Shown here: positions 11,376 to 24,646 of the stretch, one piece after another
Layout: every line of letters starts with the position of its first letter
Position numbering within the stretch: the stretch's first letter is position 1
The notes under the pieces: generated by a model
The model's input: the letters and a program-made list of their open reading frames with translations, nothing else
What the model was told of the DNA's origin: nothing
Databases searched by the model: none
Translations under genes and position numbers: made by a program
Assembly (NCBI GenBank): GCA_034687125.1
Contig: JAQGBZ010000020.1
Coordinates: 310,001-374,000 of the forward strand
Direction: 5' to 3'
DNA length: 64,000 bases
DNA from: Neelides folsomi
Lineage: Eukaryota; Arthropoda; Collembola; Neelipleona; Neelidae

Positions 11376-14300
11376 CTAAAGGACAAATTCCCCCTCGGGC
11401 AATCCCCAGAAACCAGAGCGACTTCTCATCTAATGAGCAACATTTGCGCTGCTGCTCCTCCGAAGGACAAAGAACCCGAACAATACTGACGAAATAAAAG
11501 CCCCATTAATTTCCACTACGCTTTTTCAACTTAAATTTCAAGGGAATCGGTCCAATCTTCTCAAACTTCCCTTCAACTTCCCTTCACTTCCCTTTAACAT
11601 CCACAGAACATCTTCACCACATTCACAACAATGTGAATCTCAACTTCTCCTCAATGTATAAAATAGACATACAAAAGAGATATACAATTACATATACAAT
11701 TGACTATGGTATACTTCAACTTTATACTTCACCTGTAATGTTCATCTCTCTAGTTCTCGTATTTTACAAGTTGAGTGGAGAGATTTGAATGTAAAGTGAC
11801 TTGTGAAGTGTGTGAAGGTGAAGGGTCCTCAATGGAGATTTGAAGATTCCAAGCACCCAAACAGAATCATTTCCCTTCATGGTGATTATTCATTTAAATA
11901 ACTTTGTCTCGATCTCATATTTAAACTCTGTTCAAATGCATTTGGAAGGATAGGAAAAAATGGAAGATGGATACAGTACATGTATACAGTTGTAATATTA
12001 GTATGGTATAAGATAGGGATAGGGAATGAATGGTTTAAAGATGAATGTCGAGAGAAACGAATGTAGGGATGAATGTAATAAAATCCGAGTCTTTTGATTT
12101 GGAATAATGGTTGTAATGGAAGGAAGAAGATGGTTCAGGTGAATGAGTGAAAATAAAAAAGTTCTTTTCTCCCCATTTTAGTGATTTTAGTCTTCCTAGT
12201 CTTTCCTGCACGCAACCCGCTTTTGTTCAATTCCTCAAACATGAATTCCTTTCAGCGAGTCCAACACTCAAAGAACAATCATACAATTTCGTCTTTTATT
12301 TCTTTTAAAAGCAAATAATGGAAATTTTCTTTGTCCCGTCCACCACCGTGGACAAACTTTTATGTAGATAAACCCCAATTGGGTTCTTCAATTCTCCATC
12401 TCCTTTTATTCTCCCCATTCACATCAAATCCCGTGTTAAATCATTGTTTAGGGATTGACCATGAATCTAGCAATTAAATAAATTATGTAATAATGCTTGG
12501 CCTAATGGAAAACCATTTGGGCTGAGAGTAAAATAATGGCGGAATGAAATGAGAAATGAAATAAATGTTGAATGTAAAAACTGAATTTTGTACGAGTCGC
12601 TGCAGTGCGGTAAATCGCCTTTACGGCTTTCAATAAAAGATTATTCCAATCAATACCTGTCACTTCCCATCTCCCCCTCACAACTCCAAAGACGTCAATG
12701 GGAATTGAAGCTTACAAATCAAAAAGAGTTATTGGAGATTATCCATCACTTCCTTTTCCATAAATCTCCACTTCTTTTTTCATTCAACATTTCCTTCTAC
12801 TTACCCCATACATAAAACTCTCGTCATCGCCTACTCAAATATTTTAAATTTCTCGGGTTAAAACTATTCAGTTCTTACACTCGCAGCATATAGCATCCTT
12901 ACTTTCCTTACCAATAAGGGTTGAGTATAAAGAATGGCAGTATTTAGTAGCCATTATGGTATGATTTGTTTAAAGTCCTTTCATGCTCCGAAAGCCAATG
13001 ATGTAATAAAGAGATAGAAGTTGTGATTTGTGATGTGTAATTGTCGTAAGCTATTAATTTATGTAAGGAATGTGAGATTGGAATTATGAAAAGCTTCAAC
13101 TCATTACGCGAGATGAAAAAAGACAATGCGGGCGTTGAAGAGAATAAAAAGAAAATTGAGTGACCGTGATGAGATCAAATGTCATTTTTTAGCCCTTGCC
13201 AAATTTCCCCTCCTTGTTGGATCCCTCGTAATATAAATGCCCATATGCCCTTAATTGCGTTCCTGTGGGGAGTTGTGGAGACCGCCTCTGAACAAATTTA
13301 CCTCACGATCTCACTTTTTATAAATGGCGCTTTTTCCTCCATGACTTACCTTGACTCGGCCCTTTCATATCCAAATTCCTATCATCTCCATTCCTTATAC
13401 AATTCCTCAATATAAATTCCATCCCATTATGCATAAAGATCATAAGAATAATACCATGTACCATACATATATCCTTATAAATATACATGTACAATATAAT
13501 ATCTGTAATATTACGTGACTTGGGATGATCTACAAGGAACAATATTGGATTACAAATTAGCTGGCTGATTAGAATTGATCGTAAAGTAGCGGGAAATTTT
13601 GTAAATGTTGTTCGGAAATGGGAGAGCTTAACAAGTTATTCAATTTCTTGGAAGACATTAAGACCTGGGAATTGAAAATGAAATGGAAGTTGTTGGAAAG
13701 GCTTTTAGCGCTAATTTCCCATCTTTTCCCTTCCTAATGAAGAAGAAGTTTTCGAATTCCAGATATGAAAAGGGGAAGTGGAGCCAAGAGATTTTAATAT
13801 CAAAGACGTTTGCCCGCAGACGCCCCTTCGAGGTCTCCAAAAGGAGAAAAGCACTTAGGGGAGCTCGGAGTGAAAGACAAGAAATCTCCCCGAACTCCCC
13901 GGCCTTTACCTCTTGACAGCACAAGAGATTAATGATGGCTTCAAACAGCCCTCCGAATATTCTCCCATTCAAATTAAATCCACGGGTTTAATCACCGCCC
14001 GTTCCCGCCCACAAAATCAATCCATATTTCCAATATTATAATTTTTGGACTAGCTCCAATGACTCAAAATCCTGCCAAAGAATGGCAAAGGCGCTAAGTT
14101 CTAAAAAGTTTATAAACCCATTGTTCCCATTAAAAACTTAAACTTAACTTAAAAGTAAAGTTTTAGATAAAAAGATGCCCGAGAAAGCAATGGAACAAAG
14201 TTCGGAACTTTGGAGGAATAATGAAAGTAATTAATTATGTTTCGGTCTGACTCGGACTCTCGGACTTTAAATTGGGTTTTAATTTATCTACAGGAATTTT

Positions 14301-17300
14301 AGGTTTTTTATATTTTTTAAATGTGTTTTCCTCGTTTTTGTCCTCATCCATTTGGGGCTGATTGATCGATGTCGAAGGGCGGAGTTGAATTAATGGAATT
14401 AATTAAAGGACTTGGAGAAAGGAGGAATTTCTATCTGTCTCCATCCGTCAATGGGGGAAAGTCGAGTTGGATTGAAATTGGGTTTTTTATTTAAAGATTC
14501 AGGCGGCGCATGGCGGGCGTCGGGGTCCCGGGATTCGCCAACTCCCCACCCCGTCCGCAACCCGCGTGATGAAGGGTCGATATTAGGGGAACAAATACGC
14601 CATTTTGAACACCCTTCCTCTCCCGCAAGTTTCCCCGAGGACCTCCCTCCCCACACACCACACCTCTCTTTTATTATTCTACACATTAGACATTAATTGG
14701 ATCAATCCAAAGATCTTTCACACAAAAATGTGAAACAACACGCGAACAAAATTCCTCCACTAAATGTGTTTAATCCCTAACTCTTTTATTTGTCATAAAC
14801 CCATTAACATCTCTCAATGACAATTATTAATTTCATCAAAAATTACCTATTACAATGTTCATCTATATCTTGGTATATACTATCTTTGTATATAGGATAG
14901 TAATAATCTTGTTTATAGCAATCTACCATTGTGTAATAAGCTATAAGATATTAATATGTATGAGTGTATGTATGTATGTATATGCCAAATGTATGGAAAT
15001 GAATATAAAAGAATTTATATGAATATGATATGCGAAATTCTATGGAATGAATTTGAAAGAGGAAATTTTGAAAAGAAGAGAAATGAGAGTCATTTGGTTT
15101 AAATGACATTTTTCCAGCCCTTTGGATGAACTTAATTAACTTTAGTGTTTTTGAAGAAGATGTGAAAGTGAAGGGGTTGAAGGGGGCGATTAAAAAAGAT
15201 GTTGGCTAAAAAACGAGTGACAGATGAGCGATGGGAATTGTGGGAGTAAATGCGAAAGAAATGGAGGGCTTTTCTGCCCCGGACAGCTCGAATTCCCTTG
15301 ATGGATTCGCGGCCTCGCCAGTTACCAAATTGATCCTTCATCAACGAACACGACAAAACTGAGGGAATTCCATAAAGAAATTTCATCACGGTGGAAATTC
15401 CGTCAGATCAATTTGGCCAATATGGAAAATAAAATTATTTATGGTCTTATTATGCCAAAGGATGAATCCTATATAAGCTATTATATTTCGTATCAAAAAC
15501 TTAATAAAATATATTTTTATATAAATCATTTAAATATATAAAGATTTTTTCAAAATTGTATTTGAGTCCAATTGTGTTATTTGAGTTTATATAATTTAAG
15601 TATAGCATAAAATAATTTAATTTTTTGATATGATGTCTTATTAATTTGAAAATCTAAAAGATCTAAAAATTTTAATTGGAATTTCTAAAAAGATGAATTT
15701 AGAATTAAAAGGTGAATGGAAATAAAAAATAAATAAAAAAGGTAAATTCCACCATTTGAAGGGGGGGTTTGATGAAATTTGGGTTTACTTACGTTGGCGT
15801 CGCGGAAGCACGTGCGGTCGGGTGGGGGATCGAAGGAGGAATGAGATGAATCTCGGACGAGTCGGCTAGAATAATTTTATCCGGGAGCAGCTGGGAGTTT
15901 CTGCTCCTCCTGTCCTCGACTTATTTCTCTATCGATCCCGTCTCCGTCCTCGCCCCTCAAGAGATCCAAACTGTCCACGCATGTTCTCCCTCAAACATAA
16001 ATCCCATCTGTTCCCAAATACGGAATTTTTCCACTTTAAACAACTTTGTCTCCCACGGCGGAAAAAGGTAAAGGTGGGGCAGATGGTAGAACAAAACTTA
16101 TAAATCAATTTTAATCACAAAACTCACAACTTTATCCATCAAAATCTTTATCAATTTCCATCAAAGTTGTAGTAGGAGAAAACAAGGAGTTTAAACTTAT
16201 AAAGTTGACAAGATTTGTAAAATCCCTTTCCAACTTTACAACTCCAAGTTTAATTGACATTGAAGGAGTCAAACATTTTGGATTTAAAATAAGGGAATGG
16301 AAGTTGAAAAGAGGAAGGATGGAAAGAGATGTTTGAATGTCTTGAGCCCGTTTGAAAATGAGTTTTGTGGATGGGAAGGGTCGTGTGAGTCTGAGGGTCC
16401 ATCGATTCGCCCATTTGACAAGGAACGGTGATTAATCATCAAACCCACGCTCAACTCAAAGACCCTCAACAATACATAGAAATCAAATGACTCCGAATAA
16501 CACCGAAATGCACAACACCCATATGAATATACCCTTAATATTAAATATACCAAATATCTCATACCATATATATCATATTCATATCATATCTCATTGTAAA
16601 ATGTGATCGTAAGGTTCATATCTTTTACCGTATAGTAAATACCATGTGTATGGTATATCTTTTTATAGCTTTACTTTAACAAATGAGAATTAAAAATAAG
16701 TAAGGTTTAAATAAGTAAAGTTTAAATAAATAAAGTTTTAAATTCCAATATACAGATAATTGTAATTAAGATATTTAAGGGAAATTTTTGATTCAAGTTT
16801 TTGACTGGAGTTGATTTGTTTGTGAATGTTTTTTGTGATTTGACTAACGAGAACAAATCTGTTTGGTGTTTGAAGAGATTTAATGAATTTGGCCAATCTC
16901 TTCACCTTTCACTCTCCGTAAGAATGAGATAAAGTTGAGAGCGTGCGAGTGGTTGTGATACGGCGGGTAATAAATGGAAAGATTCCCATCGACACGAACT
17001 CCAATCTCGCCAAACGGACCTTAAATGATGAATGATCCGCCTCATCTTCATCCTTCACAGTCAAAGTCTTCAACGGTTTATCTCACAAATCTCCGTCTCT
17101 GAGCTGACACAAGTTCTCTTCTTCTTCTCCCAATGCCAAATCCAAATGCAAAGATCATAAAGAGAATTTATAAATTCGGTCCAACACGATTCCCGTCATT
17201 CCATTCATTTGGATCTCTAACAGCTTCATCACAATCAACACAATCAAAATCATCAAAATAATTTTTTTCTTATTTAAATCTTCTAATTTACTCTTTTTTA

Positions 17301-17709
17301 TTACACCTTTAATCAACTCACAAAATATCTTTGATTTGGATTTATTATATAACATATTTTATTATTTAAGGTCCTCCGATCAAGTTCATGTTAATGTATT
17401 AAAATTATGGTTATTTATGATGAAATAAGAAAATGTATAATCATTAAAATCAAAGTGTTTGGATTATTTTTATTGTAAGTTTTAAGGATTCTGATCGTAA
17501 ATTTTCATGTTGATGTTGAGTGTTTGAAGCGACTTTGAAGTTTTGTATCGTGGAATTATTGGAGAAGGATCCGTATTACTTTTGTTATTATAAGTATGTG
17601 ATTAATATGATTCATATTTTACAGTCTTAGCTGAGTTGTGATCTTTATTGTTAGATAGGGGAAAAGTGTTTGAGTAATCCATTATAGTCACATGAGGTGT
17701 ATTACATAC

Positions 17710-17755
17710 AAGATGGTAATGGATAGACGAATAAGATGGTAATGGATATACGAAT
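17710..17755. repeat. 23-bp tandem duplication
   Basis: Two adjacent 23-bp copies (17710-17732 and 17733-17755) begin aagatggtaatggata and differ at one base. The near identity suggests a recent duplication. They lie inside a segment bounded by weak inverted repeats (taggggaaaag-like, 17656 and 17790). Confidence 0.85.
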
Positions 17756-20700
17756 GGGCAGCTGAGAACATTTGCTCATCTTTCCCCTACCTTCAACAAG
17801 AGTCAAATGGTTACAGATCACGCGACCTGAAACAAAGCATTACAAACCCTATCTTAACATATGTAAATACTTTACATCATACATTCAAAACAGAGTAAAA
17901 AACCGAACATTAACTCAATATAAATTTTATAAAAATGATCAGAGAATATTTAAAAGCACCGTTTTTAATAAATTAATTAATTAAATTATAAAAGTTTTTC
18001 TTGAATAAAAAAGGAACAGGAGCAGGAATAAATTCTCCATTTTAATTAAAATATAAAGTCATTATATTAGAGTTTTAATTGTAATAAGAAAATAATTTCA
18101 TTTCATAGTTTAATAATAAATATTTGAATAAGAGGAATGTTTTAAATGGATGAATAAATGAATCAATGGACGAGGGATTTTGGATCGATTCTGGGCGGAG
18201 TTTTGCAGAGCTGAGCAGACTCTTCAACTCTGTGAAATGACTAAGTCGAATCTCCATCACACCTCATCTTCCCCTCGTAAAAGGACTTTACAACCCATGA
18301 AAACTTCTCGTTCCTTTTGACCTCCTCAAGACACATCCAAGGTCCGGTCGTAAAATGGAAATTACTCTTAATCCGACAAATCCCCTAAAACGTCTCCCTT
18401 CCTATCTCTTCCTAATTCCCATCATAACTTTACTAATTTAAACATTTCAAACAAAATGGTCCTAAATTAGCATAAATTTTTCCTCAAAATGTTTAAAATC
18501 TTACAAAATTTATATTCAAATGCTGATATCTGAATAAAAATTGTTAATTTCATTTAATTTTAAAGCGTTTTATTAAAAATGATTTTAAATATTAATGAAA
18601 TACCTCAAATTCCTTTCCTTGGGATTTATAATGAGTTCAAGCTTGTCGGCGTAATTAAAAGTATTTCCCTATCTTTCCTCATAATTCACAGAGAGGAATG
18701 TTGAGATTGCAGAGGGATTCATTAAAAGGTAGTTGGTGGAGGAATCGGAGGGATTTAATGGTTGTTGGACGAATCTCCCTGGCCGTAATTAGCTCTTTAA
18801 TGTAATGACTTCTGGTGAAGGAATCCTCGAAGAAGTCTTGAAAGATTCTTGCAAGAAAACATTCACAGCTCCTTTCAATTACTCTCCCATTCAAATTCAA
18901 CGGGCTAAAAGGAAATCACCAAATCACGGGATCTTCCAAATGAGAAAATCACTAAAACTCCTTTAACAACTATACAATTTCTAAACTATGTATTTACACA
19001 CTCAGGTTTTTTTTAAACCATGGTCCTTACACACGAGTCACTAAATGAGAAGTACTATTTGTATATATACAAAATGCGTATATATATAAATATTATAATA
19101 GGTATGTATATGTACTATATTTGTAATATAAATTTTGTATAGCTTGATATTTATAAAGTATTGATCTTATTGCTTTCACGTGTTTGGTGGGGGATTTGAA
19201 GTAGTAAAAAGAAGAGTAAAAAATTAGCATAAATAAGAGAAGAATATTTTGAGTGTTTTTGAAGGAAGTATTTAGGAAGATCTTTTTGTGTGATTGCTCA
19301 GTTCGTGTTGTGTTCGGAGAATCCCTCACGGAGGATGTCCCCATTAGGTTTCAAGGTGTTCGGCCCTCACTTTACACACAACTGAAGGGGAAGAGTCAGA
19401 AACCGGCCCTTATTTCCTTCTCTCCCCAAAATCCATTACCAAGAGGGGAAATCTAAATGAAAATGAGCTGAGGTCAAAAAGCCGCTCGGTCCTTCAAACA
19501 TACAAAATACACATAAACTAAATGCATCTATAGATATACCAAAAGACCAAAGTACCCGTGCCCGTATTTATTGCTATCATATAAACTCAAACTATATATA
19601 CTCGATACCCTTACTACATTATGTAATATCCTTACATCGCATATGTAGGTATGGTATATCTGAGGTGGACAAAATTATATTTATATTTGTATAGCTGTTG
19701 CTGTAAATTTATATTTGTGTATATCAAGATATATAATGATATATCTGTATTTATATTGTATTTTATAGCCATTGAATTTCTCTTTGCTTTTAACGTTGAC
19801 TTCATCCGTCGACCTTTTTTATATGGGAAATGAAGAAAGCAGATGTTTGTAATGTCCAATAGCCGACACATGCTTATTGATCATTAATTTAATTTGAGAA
19901 GACAAATGGGGAGCACACGTATTTAAACATCATATTTAAACATCCTAAAGTCAATGGTTGTAAAACGAGACTTTTTTATTTCTCTTATTTATCAAGATGA
20001 ACCAGTTTTTGTTTGAGGGAGCTTTTAGTCAAATGAATTTATAGGAAGGTGAAAGCGGCAGATGAAATTCAATTCCAAACTTTGTGAGCTGTTCAGATTT
20101 CATTCCTTTTCCCTGTGACAGAATGAGCGATGAGAAAGAATTATTTAATTCAAATATTTCTCTTACAAATCATCAAACCATTTTCAAAATTTATAAAGTT
20201 CCGTTGATATAATTTTAAATATTACTTAAATATTTAATTCAATCTTTATTTTAAAGGTTCTTTAGTTTTTTCCGAGAATTTAAAAATGAAATTATTAAAT
20301 GGTTGAATTGTAAATGAGGGCGAAGACTTTCATTAATCGACTCATTTTTAAAAAAAATGAATTTTGTCACGGTTGGGTGGTTTGAGCAAATGAGTGAGAT
20401 TTAAATGAGGACTTTTGATTTATGGAGGTGGACGGGAGGAAGCAGGTCATATTTTGCCCACATTCCGCTTCGTCGCCCTACAACGCCACTCCACCGGCTC
20501 CATACAAACACATGAGAATTTATTCACAAACTCCGTTTTATCTCACTTTCGCTTCAGCTCCATTCACCTCCAATACACAAAGACCACATTAGATTTAGAT
20601 ATAAATTGATTTTACATTCTTACAAACATCACCCATGTTTTACCATTTAAGAAAATAAAAATCAACTTCCGCTCTTCTTATAAGAAATAAATACATTAGA

Positions 20701-22979
20701 TATAGTGTCATAAATAAGAAAATTATTTATCATGAACATCATCATTACATTTAATAAGATTACAATATTGGTAAATATAAATTATGCAATTATGAATATA
20801 AAATATTGGAATAATTAAAAGATACGGGTTTGAATTTATGCAAATATAGTTCATATTCTTTGTATTAATATATTTGGTCGTAAAATGTGTTTATGGTATT
20901 TTGGGGATCTGGAGAAGGGTATTAAATAAATAGTGAAATGTGTTCATTTGGGGAAGAGAGCCAACGGAATGAAAGTTTTGTGTTGCTGGAGTGAGGGAAA
21001 TGAATTTGGTATTTATGTCAGGGAATTAATGTTGCGAAAAAAGAATATGTTTTATAGTGGAACTCAGTCAAGGAGTTCTTAAGTGGAACATAAATTCACC
21101 AGTTTCCCCGACTAAATATGAAATGAATTCCGAGCTCAGCACAGCGAGGGATTTCCACAATTCTCCTATAAAACATTCCTCCGTTCACTCCCATTCTTCC
21201 ACTTTAATTCAGAAAGATAAAGAAATGAAACAAATAGACAAATCCATGAAGTAAAATGTATGAAAATACTTCAGAATACAAAAATGTATGAAATGCATAA
21301 GAATATAAAAATATATGAAAATGCATACGAATACAAAATTGTATGATATACACATAAAATATTGTTATGAAATATTATCCATGAATTTTAGCCATAAGGT
21401 CCAAAACATATTCAAGTCAAGATATAAAAAATTGTATGAAATAGTACAATGTGGAGTTGTATTTAAGGAGTAAGATAATGGAAAAAGAATTAGAGACATC
21501 CTGTTTTCTATTTCTTTGTTGGATGAGGAGGGAGGGAATATCCGGGTAGTCGGAGCTGCCCGGTTGAAGGGGAGAGTGGAGGCGATTGGGCACGGAGTTG
21601 CCGTGGAGCCAACCTCGCCCACCTACCCCAAAATCTCCACATCAAACGCCACAGCACCTCAGACCATTCTACACTAGGGGGAGAAACACAAACTTTCAAC
21701 GCAAACCGGAACCCGGAACATCGGAACGTCTAAAATCCCGAAAACACTTTCTCATCCAATTTCTATTAATAATTCATATGAAAATCTTCACTAAATCTTC
21801 ATTTTTCCTTCATATGATTCATATCATATACATAAATACATAAATTTTTATATTATTAATATTGTATTATTTACCAATCGATTTTAATTTTTAATAAATT
21901 ACATAATTCAATGGGATTTTAATCGAATTATTTATTCTTATTTTATATTTTGAAGTTGAAAGTGGAAATGTTAAAATTGAATATTTGAATAAATTCAAAA
22001 CAAAACTAAAAGAATGATTAGGTTAAAATCATTTAATGAAGTTTAAAATAAAGATTTTAATGAATTTGACGTTTAAATTTCAATTGTGTGCCACTTTTTG
22101 ATGTTTGTGAGGGTTTAAAGAAGTTATATGAAATTGAGTGAGGTCGTTATGGGGTCGTAATGGAATTGTCCACATGGGGAATTTAATGGTTGGGAATTGA
22201 CCATCCGCGGAGAGTAGGGCCCACTCCAACATAAATCTTATCTCTCATGATTTACGACCTTGATCCTCGTCCTCGTACGCGAACTTCACAACACCCTGCC
22301 CTTTCCCTACATCTCACATTTTAATGTCCATCCCACACAAATTCATTCACTTACAATTGACCATAAATCAAAGGAGTAAATTCACCCAATTCAAAATATC
22401 AATCCATACATTTAATAATTATAAAAGTCATTTAATGTTTAAGCTAACTATTTACTTAATATTTATAATATTGCACACACTTTTCACCCAGCTAGTGTTT
22501 ATTATCATTGCATTGTTTTATTAAATTAATAATAAAAATATAAATGGATCCTTTAGCTATATTTCTACTATTGAGTTTTTGTAAATTCAATTGATGGAGC
22601 AATGGGAAGAAGATGAATTCGGAATTTTGAATTTCATGGATTTTGGGTTGAATTTGTGCGGATATAAATTTAAAATTGATTTTGTGGATTGTAAGTGGAG
22701 GGTTTTAATGTAATAAAAGGAAGGAGATGGGCCTTGGGAGTTGGGGCGACGAGAGTTTAAGTAAATGAAAGTGAAAGAGGGGAAGTTGTGAGTTTGGGTT
22801 GGCATATGGGCTCCGATTTCCTTGACGTCTCATGATGGATGAGACTCCTGAGGAAAGGTTGACTCGTACATTCAATCCCTGCAAATTAGGGAACATCCAC
22901 CCATTCTAATCATTCGACAAGACAATTCCCAAGTCCAAAAACCCTTCAAAAATATTACAACTCTTCTTCTCAACAACGT

Positions 22980-23006
22980 TTCACAATTTCACAATTTCAC
23001 AATTTC
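22980..23006. repeat. Short tandem repeat, 9-bp unit (ttcacaatt)
   Basis: Three perfect copies of the 9-bp unit ttcacaatt lie in the C-rich half of a skew island. No function is suggested by position. Confidence 0.8.
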
Positions 23007-24200
23007 CCATTCAGATTCAGATTTATTCAAGCAATTGGACTTATTTTAATTTATTCCAAAAACATTCCAAGTAAATGTAAAAGGGCTGAAGGAGGTGGAG
23101 AGGGAAAGAATGGAAATTTAAATGCAGAGAATATTTAGAGCAGAATAATGGGGATGTTTAGAGCTCTCAGAATCTTCCCCTCAATGGGTTGTAATGGGGA
23201 GGGCGATAAGGCGGGTGTTTATGAAATAGATTTAATTTTGATAGCAGATCACAAGACACGGTGACAGGAAGTGTTGGAACGGAACCGGAACATTCCCCAT
23301 ACCCATCTCCATACATAGTACTTCCTCCGAATTCTCCCTCTCTTCTAAAATACCCGGGAGTTGGAGTTTCCAATAAATGTATGGTAGTTACATATACAAA
23401 TATACAGATGCATATTGTATATTGGGTCCAGGATTGGAATACAATCAAGGAATGGAAATATAAATTTATACAAACTTGTGGATCTCAATAAATAGGCCTT
23501 CTTTTAGTCTTTGAAATATTTTTGAGTGTTTTGAAGGGAAAGTTGTTCATTTGGATTAAATTACATTAAGAGAGGGAGGGAGGGAAGTTTTGTCTGATAG
23601 GAGTTTCATTTAGATAAAAGCAGATGTTTCCTTCCAAACTTTCCCCCCGAATCTCCACTGTCCAAAAAGGAAAGTTGGGGGAGTCTTATATAACGATAAT
23701 ATAAATTAATCCAAGTGGATCAAGATCTTTTTATCTTTTATTATTTATCCCCTCTTGGTTTATTCAAATTCCTGGCGGGGCGGAGGGAGGAGGTTCGTAA
23801 TCAATATTGCAATCATCTTTGGAGATCGCCTTCTGTCTTCCACGATTCCTTCATCCCCCAAATGACACTCATCTTCTCCCTCCCAAGATCCATTACTTCC
23901 ACAGCCGACGCGAAATGTCGCAATTCTGCAAAATGCTCCACATCTGTCCGAACATCATCTTCATTTACATACAGACCACATATCTAATAGACACAAAAAC
24001 CATTACATCAAAACAATAAATCCAACATTTTAAAAAATAAATCAAAAAAGGGGTTTACTTCTTTTATTCAAAATTGAGCAAAAATATTCAAATATTGTTT
24101 TTCTTACCAAATTTCACATTTTTCTTTTAAGCTTTTTTTACAAAGCTTTAACACAACTGTAAAATAAAAGATTAAAAATTTCCTTTAAGATTTCTTTTAT

Positions 24201-24646
24201 CTCATAATCAGAGCTGTGAAGTTTAGGTATGAAAATCGAGAAAATATGTATGGAAATATGTATGAGATTTTTCGAGAATTTTAGCAGTTTAAATCAATTA
24301 TACATATTTTGGGACAATTCATAATGACAAACAACCTACATCTCTAAGTTTTCAGTAGTAAAAGACATTCGATTTGGAGCTTGAACAGATTTATGCATAG
24401 AGAAATTCCATTCAACATCGAAAGATGTTAATAAGGCAAACTTAAAAAGGATAAACATGATTTGGATCAGACAAATTACATTGAGAATTAACTCCAGACA
24501 ATATTTTAGAATATTTGCGTATTATTTCCAAATCAGAATTCTTTATTCTGATTTGGAAATAATAGAACGTGTACAGCCAAAACCTTCGCCTTCGATTTTA
24601 AGGAATAAAATGTATTGCACCTAAACTTCACAGCCCTGCTCATAAT
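24201..24646. mobile_element. hAT-type MITE with 8-bp target duplication
   Basis: The element (24209-24638, 430 bp) has terminal inverted repeats. The left end is CAGAGCTGTGAAGTTTAGGT and the right end, reverse-complemented, is CAGGGCTGTGAAGTTTAGGT, which is 19 of 20 identical. It is flanked by perfect 8-bp direct repeats ctcataat at 24201-24208 and 24639-24646. The CAGRG start and the 8-bp duplication are hallmarks of the hAT superfamily. The interior has no transposase frame, so this is a non-autonomous element. The intact duplication and near-identical ends suggest a fairly recent insertion. A long perfect palindrome sits inside near the right end. Confidence 0.93.
24521..24563. repeat. 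Perfect 19-bp palindrome inside the hAT MITE
   Basis: The arms at 24521-24539 (attatttccaaatcagaat) and 24545-24563 are exact reverse complements around a 5-nt loop (tcttt). The hairpin is subterminal in the MITE. It may be part of the family's structure or a later fold-back. Confidence 0.95.

Larger units (their letters stand above)
11376..24200. other. Long intergenic region upstream of the hAT element
   Basis: No coding exon could be supported on either strand. Skew islands with G-rich left and C-rich right halves are dense; switch points lie near 11850, 12180, 12620, 13185, 13890, 14520, 15270, 15880, 16400, 16890, 18210, 18800, 19340, 20440, 21610, 22205, 22820 and 23280. Small repeats are listed separately at 17710 and 22980. 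A pair of inverted taggggaaaag-like ends at 17656-17666 and 17780-17790 could bound a 135-bp element, but no target duplication was found. AT-rich spacers contain many tatg/tata-type runs. Confidence 0.55.
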
